From Bactericera cockerelli (lineage: Eukaryota > Arthropoda > Insecta > Hemiptera > Triozidae), in assembly GCA_024516035.1 (NCBI GenBank), contig CM044959.1, forward strand, positions 22,866,884 through 22,930,883: a DNA stretch of 64,000 nt, read 5' to 3'. Position numbers and translations under genes: made by a program. The notes beneath the pieces were generated by a model. It was not told the origin of the DNA and ran no database searches. It saw only the letters and a list, made by a program, of their open reading frames with translations. This document shows, piece by piece, positions 1 through 10,833 of this stretch. Every line of letters begins with the position of its first letter. Position 1 is the first letter of the stretch.

Positions 1-112
1 GGGTTCTACCCTCCATTCTCGTATGGGAATCGTACCAGCTACCCACATTAACCTCACCCAGCCTGGGTAGGGCCGGAATTGCCAGCCTCACATGTTCGGA
101 GGAAACAGAATT
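1..112 (-). repeat. SINE family A (A2 form), fragment
   Basis: On the minus strand this reads as a cysteine-free, non-coding repeat with the core CAGGCTGGGTGAGGTTAATG followed by a GTAGCTGGTACGATTCCCA block and a GAATGGAGGGTAGAACCC block. The same blocks recur in this order near 20990-21120, 55690-55800, 55830-55940 and 56170-56290. The copy is cut by the window edge. Family A has two 3' forms in this window: A1 ends with a block like GACGTTAAACCCC plus poly-A, and A2 ends with a GGTTGAACAATGCCGACCCC block. Confidence 0.75.
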
Positions 113-361
113 TTCTATGCGAAAAGTGAGTGAAAGGATATAACCAACTTTTTAATATCAACCGTCTTTCAGATCAGCTCTACCACCGACATAGGTAATA
201 ACAGGATAAAACAAGAAGGATAGAACCTATCAAGATCACTTGGATCTAGTGTTGTACCCTGTTGTGGTCCATAAGATTTTGCTATTATATTGCATCTACC
301 ATCAACTCTCAATCATGATACCTAACATCAGTACTTGGGAAACAAGGGATACGACTTTTTA
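113..361. other. no feature seen
   Basis: AT-rich unique-looking sequence between a SINE fragment and a CT microsatellite. No splice-flanked open frame or repeat copy was found. Confidence 0.5.
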
Positions 362-427
362 CCCTTTCCCTATCTCTCTCTCTTTCTCTCTCTCTCTCTT
401 TCTCTCTCTCTCTTTCTCTCTCTCTCT

Positions 428-460
<33 letters not shown>

Positions 461-531
461 ATCTCTCTTTCTTTTTCTCTTTCATCTCTTTCTCTCTTCC
501 TCTCTATCTCTCTCTCTCTCTCTCTTTCATC
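362..531. repeat. CT-rich microsatellite
   Basis: About 170 bp of (CT)n interrupted by TTT and single purines. It produces long artificial open frames on both strands (Ser/Leu-rich on plus, Arg/Glu-rich on minus) that are not genes. Confidence 0.95.
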
Positions 532-2110
532 CTGCTTTTGAGTCGATAAATATTTAAAAGGGTGCACAATCCCTCAAACAAATAATAATAATAATAATAA
601 GCACGTCGAGAGTCCTCTCAGAAAATCTCTGACGTCACCAGGACGAGCCATTTCTCTTTGTAAACTTTTACACAATGGTGGTATTGGGATTTTCGATTGT
701 AGCAGAGTGGAAATAAGTTTTGTGGGAAATGAAATGCTCTTGGAGAGGATTCGTTTTTTTTTTTTTCAACAACAGTAAAAAGATAAAACAAGTATCACTT
801 ATGTTGTACGAACTATGTCTTCATATTCTGTAAAGGCCTTGAAACCTATAGAGATGTGAAATATACTCATATAAATAGTATGAATTCTTATTATTTCGAA
901 ATATTGTTGCATAATGATGAATTTTTTAAAATAAATGGTCTTGTCATTCCCCCCAGCATACAATCAGGTTTTCATTAATTTATTCATTATCACACCCCCC
1001 AGTCCCGACTTGATTAGAAGCTAGTAGAAAGATCTAATGGAGACTAATAGCCAATTGTGGTGATTTAATTGATCATGCAATAAGAGAATATGTATGTCAA
1101 ACATACATAGGACGTGAGCTATTTTGCTCTTATGGAAACCTATCAATTAGGGTCTCCCATAATAATGAAATTGAAGTTATGTATGCAAAAAAAAAAAAAA
1201 AAAAAAACAAAAAAAAAACAAAACAAAAAAACACTCCACAATTGTTTATTGATATTTACTTTGAAGACATTATACACTTTATTAGCCCATGATTTTGATA
1301 ATGAGATGATTGAAAAGTGAAGAACAATAATTATTATAACTGGTAGGTAATTAGGTACACCATTTGATCACCCTGCTTATCTAATAATTAGCAGTTAAAC
1401 ACAAAAATATGACTTTCAAGTTAATCCATGTATTAGTTTTGCGATGTTTTTATTTATTAAGAAAACAAATAATTAATTCTTTGTAATAACACTATCACAG
1501 AGAAACTAGATGGGATAAAAGCACCATAATATGCTCAAGGTAAAAAACAGACTGATGCTGCTGAGTTCAGAGAAAAAAGTTCAAGTGATTATACTCCTTC
1601 AGCGTAAGTGCCTGGTGAGGCAGCACGGACAGAACAGCACAAAGCTTTCTCTACTGAGAAACACCAAAATTTGACGAACACATAGAGCCAACAATAGGTC
1701 GTTAGCAATTTGTTTATCAATTTTATTTATTATAAACAAAATTTTGCTGACCCAGCTGCTCCTGTACTGACTTGAAAATCAGTCAGAATACTATTCGCTC
1801 ATCGAAGCAAGAGATGAGCCAAATAAAGATTGAACAAACATAAGACTCTTCTCTACAGTGGCTATTATAATGACGAGGAAAAATTAACTGAAGTTAACCA
1901 AATTGGATCATGGAGAGGAAAAATCAGTAACTGGCTTCCTTCATGTGGTCAAAATAGTACACACGAAGCAAACATGAAAATTAATGTTCTACTGTTATTA
2001 CGACTCTACTTGTAAATACGTAATGCGCTATCTAAAGGTGATGTTTGTGAGTAGTTCGGTAATTGGCCCTTAGAATGTTCGGTTGAACACCACTCTAACA
2101 AGATAAGATT
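532..2110. other. AT-rich non-coding stretch with A-rich tract
   Basis: Contains an (AAT)n run near 578-600 and an A-rich tract at about 1186-1232. No open frame above noise, tRNA-like head or recognisable transposon terminus was seen. Confidence 0.5.
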
Positions 2111-2274
2111 GTAGCTACTGTGAGTTGGGTTCAATAGTTTGTAGCTACTATGAGTTTGGTTCAATAGTTTATTGCTATTATGAGTTTGGTTCAATCGGTT
2201 GTAGCTACTATAAGTTTAGTTCAATAGTTTCTAGCTATACTATGAGTTTGGTTCAATAGTTTCTAGCTACTATG
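2111..2274. repeat. 30-bp tandem repeat, about 5.5 units
   Basis: Units start at 2111, 2141, 2171 and so on, each resembling GTAGCTACTATGAGTTTGGT plus TCAATAGTTT, with point changes and a small insertion in the last units. The period of 30 was counted directly between the first units. Confidence 0.85.
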
Positions 2275-2322
2275 GAAGAAATGAGAGAAAACAATAAGTC
2301 TGGAAACCTCATTGAGCGAAAC

Positions 2323-2386
2323 GAGGAGATAGAGAGAGGAGAGAGAAGGGCGAGAGAGGGAAAGAGAGAGAGGAGAGAGAAAAAAA
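2323..2386. repeat. GA-rich microsatellite
   Basis: Purine-only stretch of GAGA, GGAGAG and AAGAG motifs on the plus strand. Confidence 0.9.
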
Positions 2387-2519
2387 CCAGTGCTGGTCAT
2401 TTATACGTAGTTTATTTAGTGGCCCCGCCCACTAGGCAGACAATATGAACCATTGCTTGTTATGGGTGACCGGTCACAGGTTAATATTGACTGCACAGTA
2501 CATAGATAGCTATGTGCAT

Positions 2520-2626
2520 AGGGACGGACTCATAACCTGGAGGACGGTGGTTTGAGCCCCATGTACGACAAAGTAATTGTTGAATCACGGTTGTGATTAA
2601 CACAAAAGTGATAGCTTTTTTAGGGA
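2520..2626 (+). repeat. SINE family E, degenerate partial copy
   Basis: Contains ACTCATAACCTGGAGGACGG, TGGTTTGAGCCCC and a downstream GTGATTAACACAAAAGTGAT block, in the same order as the better copy at 2683-2838. The tRNA-like box A region is largely lost. Confidence 0.6.
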
Positions 2627-2682
2627 GTCATTAAAGATAGCATTAGAAAAATGACTTCTATGTTACCTATAACAGAATGAAC

Positions 2683-2838
2683 TGACCTCAGTAGCTTGAT
2701 CGATAAGGCAGCGGACTTGTAACCTGGAGGTCTGTGGTTCAAGTCCCAGTTTCAGCGTAGATTTAGTAAAGCGAGTTTGAGTAGTTGTGATATGACGAAA
2801 GTGATTAACACAAATATGATGACTTTTTTTTATAACAG
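2683..2838 (+). repeat. SINE family E, tRNA-derived
   Basis: Starts with a tRNA-like head: box A region TAGCTTGATCGATAAGGC, an anticodon-loop-like CTTGTAA, and box B GGTTCAAGTCC. A non-tRNA body follows (TTTAGTAAAGCGAGTTTGAG, then GTGATTAACACAAATATGAT) and a T-rich end. Other copies are at 52615-52755 (+), 36935-37080 (-) and 27085-27185 (-). The head cannot fold as an intact tRNA and recurs with one fixed body, so it is a SINE rather than a tRNA gene. Confidence 0.8.
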
Positions 2839-3639
2839 AATGGAAATAATGACAAATCATTGAGCTCAGGTCTGCTCTTCTACTGCGCCACTGGGTGAGG
2901 AGAGAGGAACAAGAAAACCGTAGTAGAGGCACTCGAAACTTTGTTCCGGGGAAGAAGTTTTTTTCTGCTGACGAAAGCAAAGAATCAAAGAGAGAGAGAG
3001 GGAGAGAAGATAAATTACAAAAGGATAATGAAGAAAATCAAGACATTAAATACGAAAGAGTAAATATAAGAAGGACAGTGTATTGCGTAAAGAGGGGGAA
3101 AAGATTTGAAAGCTCACTTTTATCGATTTAATAGGCCGCACATTAAATTGGCAAGATGTTTTTCTTCTTCCATTCACCGAGTCACGAGTTCAAATCCAAC
3201 CTCATATTAAGAATTCCTCCCGTGATCTGCTAGTGAAACAGATGTTTTAACAATAGCTCAACATTATTAGGATATATGAAAAATGTAGAAACTTCAGTAT
3301 GTTATTTTGACATCCGAGAAGGTTTACTGAATAAAAGGTATAAAACCTTTCATTGGTATAAAGGTACCATAAAGTCCTAATGATTCCAGGATTCATAGTA
3401 TGTCATTATAGATTATACTAAATAATCTACATGAGTGAGATCACACGTCAAATCGAACAGTGTATCGATTTATATTGCCCGATGGTTGAAGACTTTAGGA
3501 AAAGGTCCTATAGCGCTTACTTAAATTAGTTCTGAAAGACAAGAGACCCCCAAAGCAACACCGGGCAGCGGGCACACAGTGAAATTGCAAGAGATCAAAA
3601 CGAAACTACAAAAGTAGCAGAATAAATCCTCCTCCTACC
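2839..3639. other. no gene seen
   Basis: Holds a purine-rich segment around 2985-3010 and otherwise AT-rich unique sequence. An open frame at about 2895-3131 (+) is low-complexity Glu/Arg/Lys-rich and has no supporting signals. Confidence 0.45.
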
Positions 3640-4462
3640 CTTTACTTTCCACTCCTCCTACCCTTTACTGTCCATCTCTCCTACCATTTACTTTCCACTC
3701 CTCTTACCCTTTACTTTCCACTCCTCCTATCCTTTATTTTCCACCCCTCCCACCCTTTACTTTCCACTCCTTCTACCATTTACTTTCCACCCCTCCCACC
3801 CTTTACTTTCCATCAATCCCACCCTTTACTTTCCACCCCTCCTATCTTTTACTTTCCACCCCTCCCACCCTTTACTTTCCACCCCTCCTACCCTTTACTT
3901 TCCACCAATCCCGCCCTTTACTTTCCACCCTCCTACCATTTACTTTCCACCCCTCCTACCCTTTACTTTCCACCAAAACCCTTTATTTTCCACCCCTCCC
4001 ACCGTTTACTTTCCACCCTCCTACCATTTACTTTCCACCCCTCCTATCCTTTACTTTCCACTAATCCGCCTTACTATCACCCCACCCTTTACTATCCACC
4101 CCTCCTACCACTTTACTTCCATATATCCTTACTTCCACCCTCCTACCTTTTACCTTCCCCACACCTTTACTTTCCACCCCTCCTACCCTTTATTTCCACC
4201 CCTCCTACCCTTTACTTTCCACCCCTCCTACCCTTTACTTTCCACCCTCCTACCCTTTACTTTCCACCCCTTCTACCTTACTTTCCACCCTCCCTCCCAC
4301 CTTTACTTTCCATCCTTTACTTTCCACCCCTACCTCCCTCCCACCTTTACGCCACACCTCCCACCTTTACTTTCCACCCCTCCCACCCTTTACTATCCAC
4401 CCTCCCCCTTTACTTTCCACCTCCTACCCTTTACTTTCCACTCTCCTACCCTTTATTTCTAC
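3640..4462. repeat. pyrimidine-rich satellite, period about 22-23 bp
   Basis: Tandem variants of CCCTTTACTTTCCACCCCTC plus CTA run for about 820 bp, with many small indels that make the period drift. The plus strand is almost purely pyrimidine plus A, so it has triplex-forming (H-DNA) composition. Degeneracy rises toward 4060-4400. Confidence 0.9.
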
Positions 4463-4712
4463 CTCCATCCATGGCACCTCTCGCCCGCTCCGAACATCAA
4501 GGATATACCATGGTGCGTTTGTTTCGTATATTTAATGAAAAAGAGCGAAGAAAAAAGAATTCCATTCACATGGAAGGAAACATAGAACGCGCATGAAATT
4601 CCCCCCAGGCGGTTAGCAAGGGGTGGTGTGGGGTGGGCTCCTACTATTTTGTACCCTGTCTTGCCGACCCAGTTCTACCCCATGGCAGCTCCCAGGCTTT
4701 TCCTCTTCTCTC

Positions 4713-4720
4713 TATAAATA
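4713..4720 (+). promoter_or_regulatory. possible TATA box
   Basis: TATAAATA lies 28 bp upstream of position 4741, with a TTTTTCAGG element between. This spacing would suit a transcription start near 4739-4745 and offers an alternative to reading TTCAG as a splice acceptor for the exon candidate at 4741. Confidence 0.25.
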
Positions 4721-4740
4721 TGTTTAAGTTTATTTTTCAG

Positions 4741-4863
4741 GTTGCCATGGCAACTCTTCTGGAGAGATAACAGACAGCATGACGACATGCGACTACGGCA
4801 AATTCAATGGGGAAAGCATGCGAACTTCTCCACATCTAGTACACAAGTACAGAGACTATGCAG
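4741..4863 (+). CDS. candidate 123-nt coding exon, unknown protein
   Basis: The segment follows TTTATTTTTCAG, a strong 3' splice signal, and is followed by GCAG|GTACAT, a usable 5' splice signal. It is clearly richer in GC than its surroundings. It is 123 nt long, a multiple of three. Taken as a phase 1-1 exon (two nt, 40 codons, one nt) it is open throughout, beginning CHGNSSGEITDSMTTCDYGK and ending near HKYRDYA. The frame offset by one base less is also open. An ATG at 4779, with A at -3, could instead make it a first coding exon behind the TATA-like box at 4713. I do not recognise the peptide. No partner exon with matching phase can be assigned with confidence in this window. Confidence 0.45.
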
Positions 4864-4909
4864 GTACATTTTCTTACTTGTCCAGACACAGTCGCCCTAG
4901 AGTTAAGGC

Positions 4910-4943
4910 ACTTTAGTAATAATGCACTTTATTACTAAAGTGA
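4910..4943. repeat. short perfect-arm hairpin
   Basis: CACTTTAGTAATAA and TTATTACTAAAGTG flank a short loop. It sits about 45 bp downstream of the exon candidate at 4741-4863. Confidence 0.6.
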
Positions 4944-4989
4944 ATTTAATACCTTTTAGTTAAATTTAATACCTTAGTCGAGTTACACA

Positions 4990-5876
4990 CAGCGTTCTTT
5001 TGCCCTTTCGTCTGGAAGAAGGGACGGATTGAGTGAGAGAGACATCTCTTAGTATAATAATTTTCACCAGTCATTGTACTCTTGTTAAACTGTCGCTAAA
5101 TACTGAGGTAGCTTCTGGAAGACAGAATAAGATCAGTCAGTTTGTCAAACAGAAAATGATTCACTAATAGAATTGACTGACTCTCTCCTACCCTTAATAC
5201 CACTTACACACTGTCTCAAAATTACATAATTATCTCTCCTTATGTCTCCCAACCCTTATTTTTATGTCCCTCCTCAACACTCTCATTCTCCCTTCTCAAC
5301 ACTCTCATTCTGCCTCCTCAACACCCTCATTCCCTCTCCTCCTCTATGTGACACTCTCATTCTCATTATTCTGAAATGAATTAAAGAATGACGACCCTGT
5401 GAAACATATTTAAGGAACGCAGCCTCGAAAATGGAGAGATGAGAGATAAAGATAGTACATCGTATACTCACCATTACTCACACAGTAGTGTGTAACGTGG
5501 CTTGTTTTGTGTCAAACCGGGGATTTTTAGAGGGCGATATTTAGTTTTCTCTATTTCAAATTTTCAACGCAAGCCTGTCAACTCAAGTATAGAAATAGAG
5601 TACCTAAATTTATGAAAATTAAAATAATTCTACATATTTATGTTAATAACAAACATGTACATAAATGGCTTCTTTGGCCATTGACATTATGGGTCCTTCT
5701 TTGAACATCTAGTGAGCTACTATAAATTCAATCGACGAACTCTTGTGAACAAAAGCTGAGAATATGTAACTTTGAGTAAAAGTTGGTGGAAATCGAGCAT
5801 ATCAGATCTTCAAATAACGATATCAGATCTGCAAATACCCATTATGAAATTCTTCCATTGTTCATTAATGAATCCA
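4990..5876. other. no feature seen
   Basis: AT-rich with a mildly CT-rich part at 5170-5350. No repeats shared with other parts of the window were noticed. Confidence 0.45.
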
Positions 5877-5950
5877 GCCGACCGAACTAGTCGCTCGCGC
5901 GTTATCGGAATTGAAAACTACAGATTAGTGTTCGAGTCCCCAAAATGACA
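5877..5950 (+). repeat. tRNA-like SINE head, unassigned family
   Basis: GACCGAACTAGTCGCTCGCG resembles a Pol III box A region, and GTGTTCGAGTCCCC is a good box B about 45 bp downstream. The body after it (AAAATGACAATTTTG) is short and AT-rich. It is not an intact tRNA. Confidence 0.5.
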
Positions 5951-6138
5951 ATTTTGTAAAAAAAATGGGTAATTTTGACAAAGCTCTAATGAAAACTACA
6001 AAAATCCTGACAAATTTAGTGATGATTGTGTCACCATCTCATCAAGCAGGACATATTTACCACACGCCGCCTTTGGTCAGACACTCTAAATATGCATAAA
6101 ATGTATTTTCTCATCTTCATAATATATTATAATGAAAA

Positions 6139-6275
6139 ATTCTCTCTCTCTCTCTCCTACAGCCTTTCTTCATCTTTCTCTCCCTCCTATTCTTCCCTAT
6201 CCCTGACTCACTGTGTCTCTCTTGCTCTAGCTGCCCTCACTCGCTCTCTCTCTCTCTCTCCCTCCCTCTACAATC
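6139..6275. repeat. CT-rich microsatellite
   Basis: Interrupted (CT)n with TCTTTCTC and CCCTCC variants. Open frames through it are composition artefacts. Confidence 0.85.
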
Positions 6276-7105
6276 TCCTATACAACGTAACTTATTGGCG
6301 TACATCCCATTTATGACGTCATTGTTTTTGAAGTTGAGGCCAATTAGTCTTCGTACACTTGCCGTCTGCCCTACTCCCCCACCCGTACTTAACAAGGCCC
6401 GTCACATCGGGGTTGCTATCTATACAGATACACGATACAGTACGTCTATGATGCTTATCTCTGGAAAAGCTCGTCCAAGTGGTCAAATCCAGATTTGTAA
6501 ATGATTTGGATTCAAATGACATAAAATTATTGGTGCTCTTATTGTGCGTAGGTCAAACAATCGGAAAAATCAAGTTCTTGGCGTTTGAATGACAACTCGA
6601 TTGATTATGGTTCTCCAGTGTGTGGTAAAAGAAATTTTGTCTGAGGTACGTGTACTCGAACTGTTCGTTTTTGGTATTTTAGTCTCTCAAAACACACACC
6701 ATAGAAAACAGGCCTAAAAATCTAAATTATCATGCATCTATTTTGATGACTTCACAAAAGCAGTCATCGAGGAGTAATCAGGATCGACTTTTATGGAGAT
6801 TAGAGCATGAGGAATTTTGTAGCTGTAGCTGTTTTGAAGTTCACAACATTCATGTTGTGCTCTTCCTATATTATTTTTGACCTAGTTGTGAAAAATTGCT
6901 GATGAGTCAAGTTTCTGAGCACCTCTTGTAAATACGGTAACACATCAACTCAGTATCTGCAAATTTATCATCATATACGATGTACGGTATAATAAATATA
7001 AATGTACATATGTATAAACGTGAAAACACTTATTCACTAACTGATCACTCTACATCTTGAAAGGCAACATCTAGTCATATGCCCTTATGTTTCTGAAATG
7101 TGTGT
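6276..7105. other. no gene seen
   Basis: Contains overlapping short open frames on both strands at about 6295-6520 without splice or promoter support. The rest is AT-rich. Confidence 0.4.
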
Positions 7106-7108
7106 AAA

Positions 7109-7264
7109 GGAAGACCTAAAACCATATGGATTGACAATGTCCAAAAAGATGTGGAGGAAGCTGGAATCAATCCAGAGACATGGACTGTTATAACTCCGAA
7201 TGGAATTCAATGGAGGCAGGCTGTTGAGCAGACATTTGGTCGTCTAGGCCCTAGCCACGGATAA
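7109..7264 (+). pseudogene. C-terminal remnant of a non-LTR retrotransposon ORF2
   Basis: An open stretch of 51 codons reads GRPKTIWIDNVQKDVEEAGI and ends ...LGPSHG before a TAA. A GRP-x(3)-W-x-D motif followed by an aspartate/glutamate-rich helix and a W-R near the end is typical of the last residues of non-LTR retrotransposon reverse-transcriptase proteins. It is followed immediately by TAAGTAGGTAAGTAAAGTAAG, a short simple tail consistent with a 3' end. A stop lies just upstream in frame, so only the C-terminal tip survives. Clade is uncertain. Confidence 0.65.
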
Positions 7265-7289
7265 GTAGGTAAGTAAAGTAAGTGTATCG

Positions 7290-7980
7290 AATGAAAAACC
7301 TTTACATTGACAAAATGCCGGAATTCAGCTAGTAGTTCAATACCATATTTTTTGAAACTCTTTAGATATCTATAATATTATATCTATAATATTACAAATA
7401 TGTCTCCAATGTTTATCTGTTTATGAGAGACAAATTGAAAGTTCCTAATCGCACACATTTTAGTTAAACATGTTTTTTAATAGTGCACTTATCTTTCGAA
7501 ACCTTGAATTAAATTTATTTAGATTATATTCTTGTTTGCTAATTTTCTTCTATGAAGAAAACATCTTTCACAATTTCATCCATGAAGCAAAGCACAATAA
7601 TCACACATTTAGAAACGATATAAAAGGAACGGGAATACGTTAGTCACTGCAGATGAAAATAAAATCCACACCTGTTCTTCTCGTCCCTGCAAAGTTCTGA
7701 AATAAAATTTATGTCTTCAATATTAAAAATAGATATATACTTTGCTTTCTTCTGAACCCAATTTTTCTTGGCGAGATTCCAGGAGAGTAAGAAATGTGAC
7801 TTGGTGTTTCCCGTGTTTTACACGTTGTTAAAGAAACCCAACTTTCATTGTTCTTTATGGTTTTGTGAGTGTGTCTTAGAGAGAAAGATGAATCCGAACT
7901 TTCTGTAAAGTGGAGATAGACTATTTTAGTAGAACCAGAAATATGATATGTAACTATAATTATGGCCAAATAAGAGCATT
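7290..7980. other. no feature seen
   Basis: AT-rich; a minus-strand open frame at 7709-8053 runs partly into a SINE and has no other support. Confidence 0.4.
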
Positions 7981-7982
7981 TT

Positions 7983-8170
7983 CTAACTAGAGTACGTTTG
8001 TCCAGCAGTACCAGCTTTGTCAGACCAAAAGGCGTTGGCGTTAAGAAGAGCATCTAGCCGTAACATGTGGAAGTAACAGTGCCAGAACCAACCAACCATG
8101 AAAAAGAGGTTGAACAATGTCGACCCCAAGTAAGTTTGAGAGAAAGCAAAGTGAAAGAAGAAGAAGACAA
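7983..8170 (+). repeat. SINE family A (A2 3' half)
   Basis: Shows the blocks GGCGTTAAGAAGAGCATCTA, GTGCCAGAACCAACCAACC, GGTTGAACAATGTCGACCCC and a purine-rich AAGAAGAAGAAG tail. Matching copies: 18295-18450, 21140-21290, 60345-60460 on plus; 24940-25085 and 60765-60905 on minus. The 5' core is missing here. A minus-strand open frame of 96 codons across it is a by-product. Confidence 0.8.
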
Positions 8171-9450
8171 GAGCAGAAACTAACTTAGATGATAGTAGAG
8201 GCTGTGTGTAATGTATGATCTGAACGAATTTTAATAGGACTGTGTCTGCATGATTAAGCCAGATGGATATCATTGCCTATGTTTCTTTTTTGTTTGTAAT
8301 TGTACAGGAGGAAATACTTCATATAAATAATACAGATAAGTATTATAGGAAATAGAGGAAAAATTCGATGGAACCACAAATTTAATGTCTGAATTTGAAT
8401 TGTTTATGGATTTGAACAAAATAACATGAAGATGACAATTTCTGAAGACAATTCTAGAAACTTCTGTGAGAACTTTGCAAAATTTCAACGATACGTGCAA
8501 TAACATGAGAAATTGAGCTCATCACGATTTTTTGGGAGATGATTAGAAACCTGTGCCTTCACATAGCCTCAGAAAAAAGTGTCCGGGATTTGGCAAGTGT
8601 GCTGACCAAGAGAGATCGCCTCGGATAGAGGAATTTCAGGAAACGTTGCTCTCAAAACGCCCCAAGAAACTCTAACGGTATTGGTCGAGGTTTGCATTGG
8701 CTAACAAATCTTGATGAGAAGAAGATGTTTATCTGTCAAGAAATTGCACGTATCCTCATTGAAATGTTGGAACATGGTCACAGAAATTTCTAAAATTGTC
8801 TACAGCAGGGTTTTGACAATGGCGCTTCCACCCCTGTTGGTACAGATTTTTTAACTTTTCAAAATGTAGGAGATACTACAAGAGATTTTGTAAAAAATCT
8901 CTAGATTATATCGATATGTAGAGGAAATTCGTATTTTTTAACGCCAATTTGGGACTATGTCAACTATTTACGAGGATTTTTTTATTTTTCCATAGTAGAT
9001 AATTATCGGTAAATTTCTTTTAAAAACTTCAACCTAATTTGTCCAATTAACAGTATTAATTTTATATCATAAAAATCATGAACATTGCCGATTCTAAAAA
9101 AAATTCAGTGAAATGGGAAAGGTACCGGAAGACTACATTCACCTGGTGAGAGCCAGAGCTATTCCGGGAAGGCTAATACCTACGCGAAACTTGCGAAAAC
9201 TTTTTCCAGCATAATGCAGACTTTTCGCTCTTTACTGCAGGAATAGGTATTTCTATTTCCTATCTACTTTCAATGTGAAGGTATATGGGTAAGTGTCTGT
9301 ACCTAATTACAATTCAAATTTTCTTTCCATCACTATAAGGATTTCTATAAAGCACTTTTCAAGCACTTTTCTTTGCAAAGATATTGCTATCAAAGATTAG
9401 AGCGCTTTATAGGTGAGCGTCATCTTAGGGGAGTAAATTTTAAGCCTATT
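8171..9450. other. no gene seen
   Basis: AT-rich. 8575-8830 has slightly higher complexity, but no open frame or splice-bounded segment stands out. Confidence 0.4.
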
Positions 9451-9451
9451 A

Positions 9452-9863
9452 AATTCGAACCTGGATATAAGAGAAGTGAATATTATACGATAAACCACGG
9501 TATAAAAGAACAATATGTAGGTCCAATTTACCTCTCTTTAAGGGAAAATAACCTCTCTATAAGAGAAACCTGGATTTTTTTTCTCACTTTTATTTAAGTT
9601 ACAATCTACAATTTAAACTTAAAGATAATCAATTGTAATAAGTAAATGTGATGGAGGCAATGGCTTGAGAGAGAAGTTATCCATTGATAGCACTCTCATT
9701 AACATGAATAAAAAGCAGAATTGAGCTGCTTGGGTTCTTTAGGGTCAGAGTGAGGCTGCTATAAATATGGAGGTGTACCTACAGTAAAAAAAGCTTAAAC
9801 CTGGATATAAGAAAAAAAATTCCGGTCCCTTGAGTTCTCTTTTATCAAGGTTCGACTATATTA
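9452..9863. mobile_element. pogo/Tigger-like non-autonomous relic
   Basis: The right edge, read on minus, begins TATAGTCGAACCTTGATAAA, which resembles the TACAGTCGAACCT termini of pogo/Tigger-type elements. On the left, TTCGAACCTGGATATAAGAG at about 9456 reads inward with a similar motif. Internal copies of CCTGGATATAAG occur near 9797, and CTCTATAAGAG near 9555. There is no transposase. Related termini occur at 18608, 55430 and 61750-61815. The exact left boundary is uncertain. Confidence 0.5.
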
Positions 9864-9906
9864 ATACTCGTAGATTACAACTCAAAAGAATTGTTCAGTC
9901 GCAATA

Positions 9907-10053
9907 ATGAGTCTTCGTTTCATAAAAAGCCTTCAAATAGGTAACGCTACAGAAAACAGCTCTACGTCTACGAGATGTTCAGATAGAGTGGAATTTTCCT
10001 CTGTGACAAAACCATCAAAACCATCGAGGAACTTCGCTTTGGTAAGCCGATGA
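9907..10053 (+). CDS. short open frame with possible splice donor
   Basis: ATG at 9907 opens 48 codons starting MSLRFIKSLQIGNATENSST, ending at TGA 10051-10053. The codon for Leu-45 is followed by GTAAGC, a weak donor match. Composition (Ser, Thr, Asn, Lys, Pro) is plausible for protein, but no family is recognised and no promoter or acceptor is evident. It may simply be chance. Confidence 0.2.
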   Translation: MSLRFIKSLQIGNATENSSTSTRCSDRVEFSSVTKPSKPSRNFALVSR

Positions 10054-10239
10054 CATAAAATTTACTCATGTTATAAGTTCTATCTCGGGCATAGGGCAAG
10101 ATAAATGGTATTTTCAAACCGCCGAATTAACCTTTTCATACTGACCGGCGAATAGAATATACAATATGTCTCTTTACTCCAAACAGTAACATCTTTATTA
10201 TTATTGGTATTTCATACGAGGACTCAATTTATTAGCTCA

Positions 10240-10348
10240 GAGATAACTTACTCGCTTGCCATGCGGAATGAGTTCAAATTCGATAGCTGACAAAAAATTG
10301 CAATTGGTTAAAAATGTTTGTAAGGAATACCCTCTGGTGCGCTTGTCT
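10240..10348 (+). repeat. SINE family B, 5' part
   Basis: Box A-like TTAGCTCAGAGATAACTTAC, a GCCATGCGGAA anticodon-side block and box B-like GAGTTCAAATTCG are followed by GATAGCTGACAAAA and CTCTGGTGCGCTTGTCTTA. The same series is present at 21870-22085, which retains the 3' half. Confidence 0.7.
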
Positions 10349-10396
10349 TAACCCATAACCTAAGGTATTTTTCCCCACACTTGCTGGGTGTTTCAC

Positions 10397-10562
10397 CAGT
10401 AGCCCATTCCAGATACACTCTCCACTCTCCGAATCTCCCTTTCAACTGTCACACAACGCACTCTGATTGGTTATTGCGTTCAAATTAACCAATCAGAGTG
10501 CGTAGTGTGACAGTTGAAAGGGAGATTTGGAGAGTAGAAAGTGTTTCTGGAACGGGCCACAG
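10397..10562. mobile_element. 166-bp hairpin MITE
   Basis: Nearly the whole element is an inverted repeat. The left arm starts CAGTAGCCCATTCCAGA and the right arm, read on minus, starts CTGTGGCCCGTTCCAGA. The arms match for about 75 bp with few changes and meet around GGTTATTGCGTTCAAATTAACC. Outer CAG/CTG ends hint at a hAT-type relationship, but the 8-bp flanks do not match, so the superfamily is not established. It would fold into one long hairpin if transcribed. Confidence 0.8.
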
Positions 10563-10833
10563 TTATCCATTAACGTCACTCAACATAGATTGGGCTGGAA
10601 ATACCAACATTTTAGAAAATTCTGTTCACTCGTGGCCTCAACACTACGAGCAGTAGGCACACCTGCTACCACAGAGAAACGTCTAGAGAATTATATTTTA
10701 TAGTTTTTACTATGGGTGCAAAATCCAAGACAAAAACTGGACTTTTCATATTTTTCTATCACGTGTGTCAATCTACTTACTAGCCGGTCCATGTTTACGT
10801 ATGAACCTTTATACTAGCTTGTATTAATTTCAG
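10563..10833. other. no feature seen
   Basis: Unique-looking AT-rich sequence between the MITE and the decayed ORF. Confidence 0.4.

Noticed and set aside
240..567. Open frames on both strands in the CT tract
   Set aside because: Ser/Leu/Phe or Arg/Glu repeats produced by (CT)n composition.
2683..2760. tRNA gene
   Set aside because: Boxes A and B are present, but the head does not fold as an intact tRNA and recurs with the same non-tRNA body at other sites.
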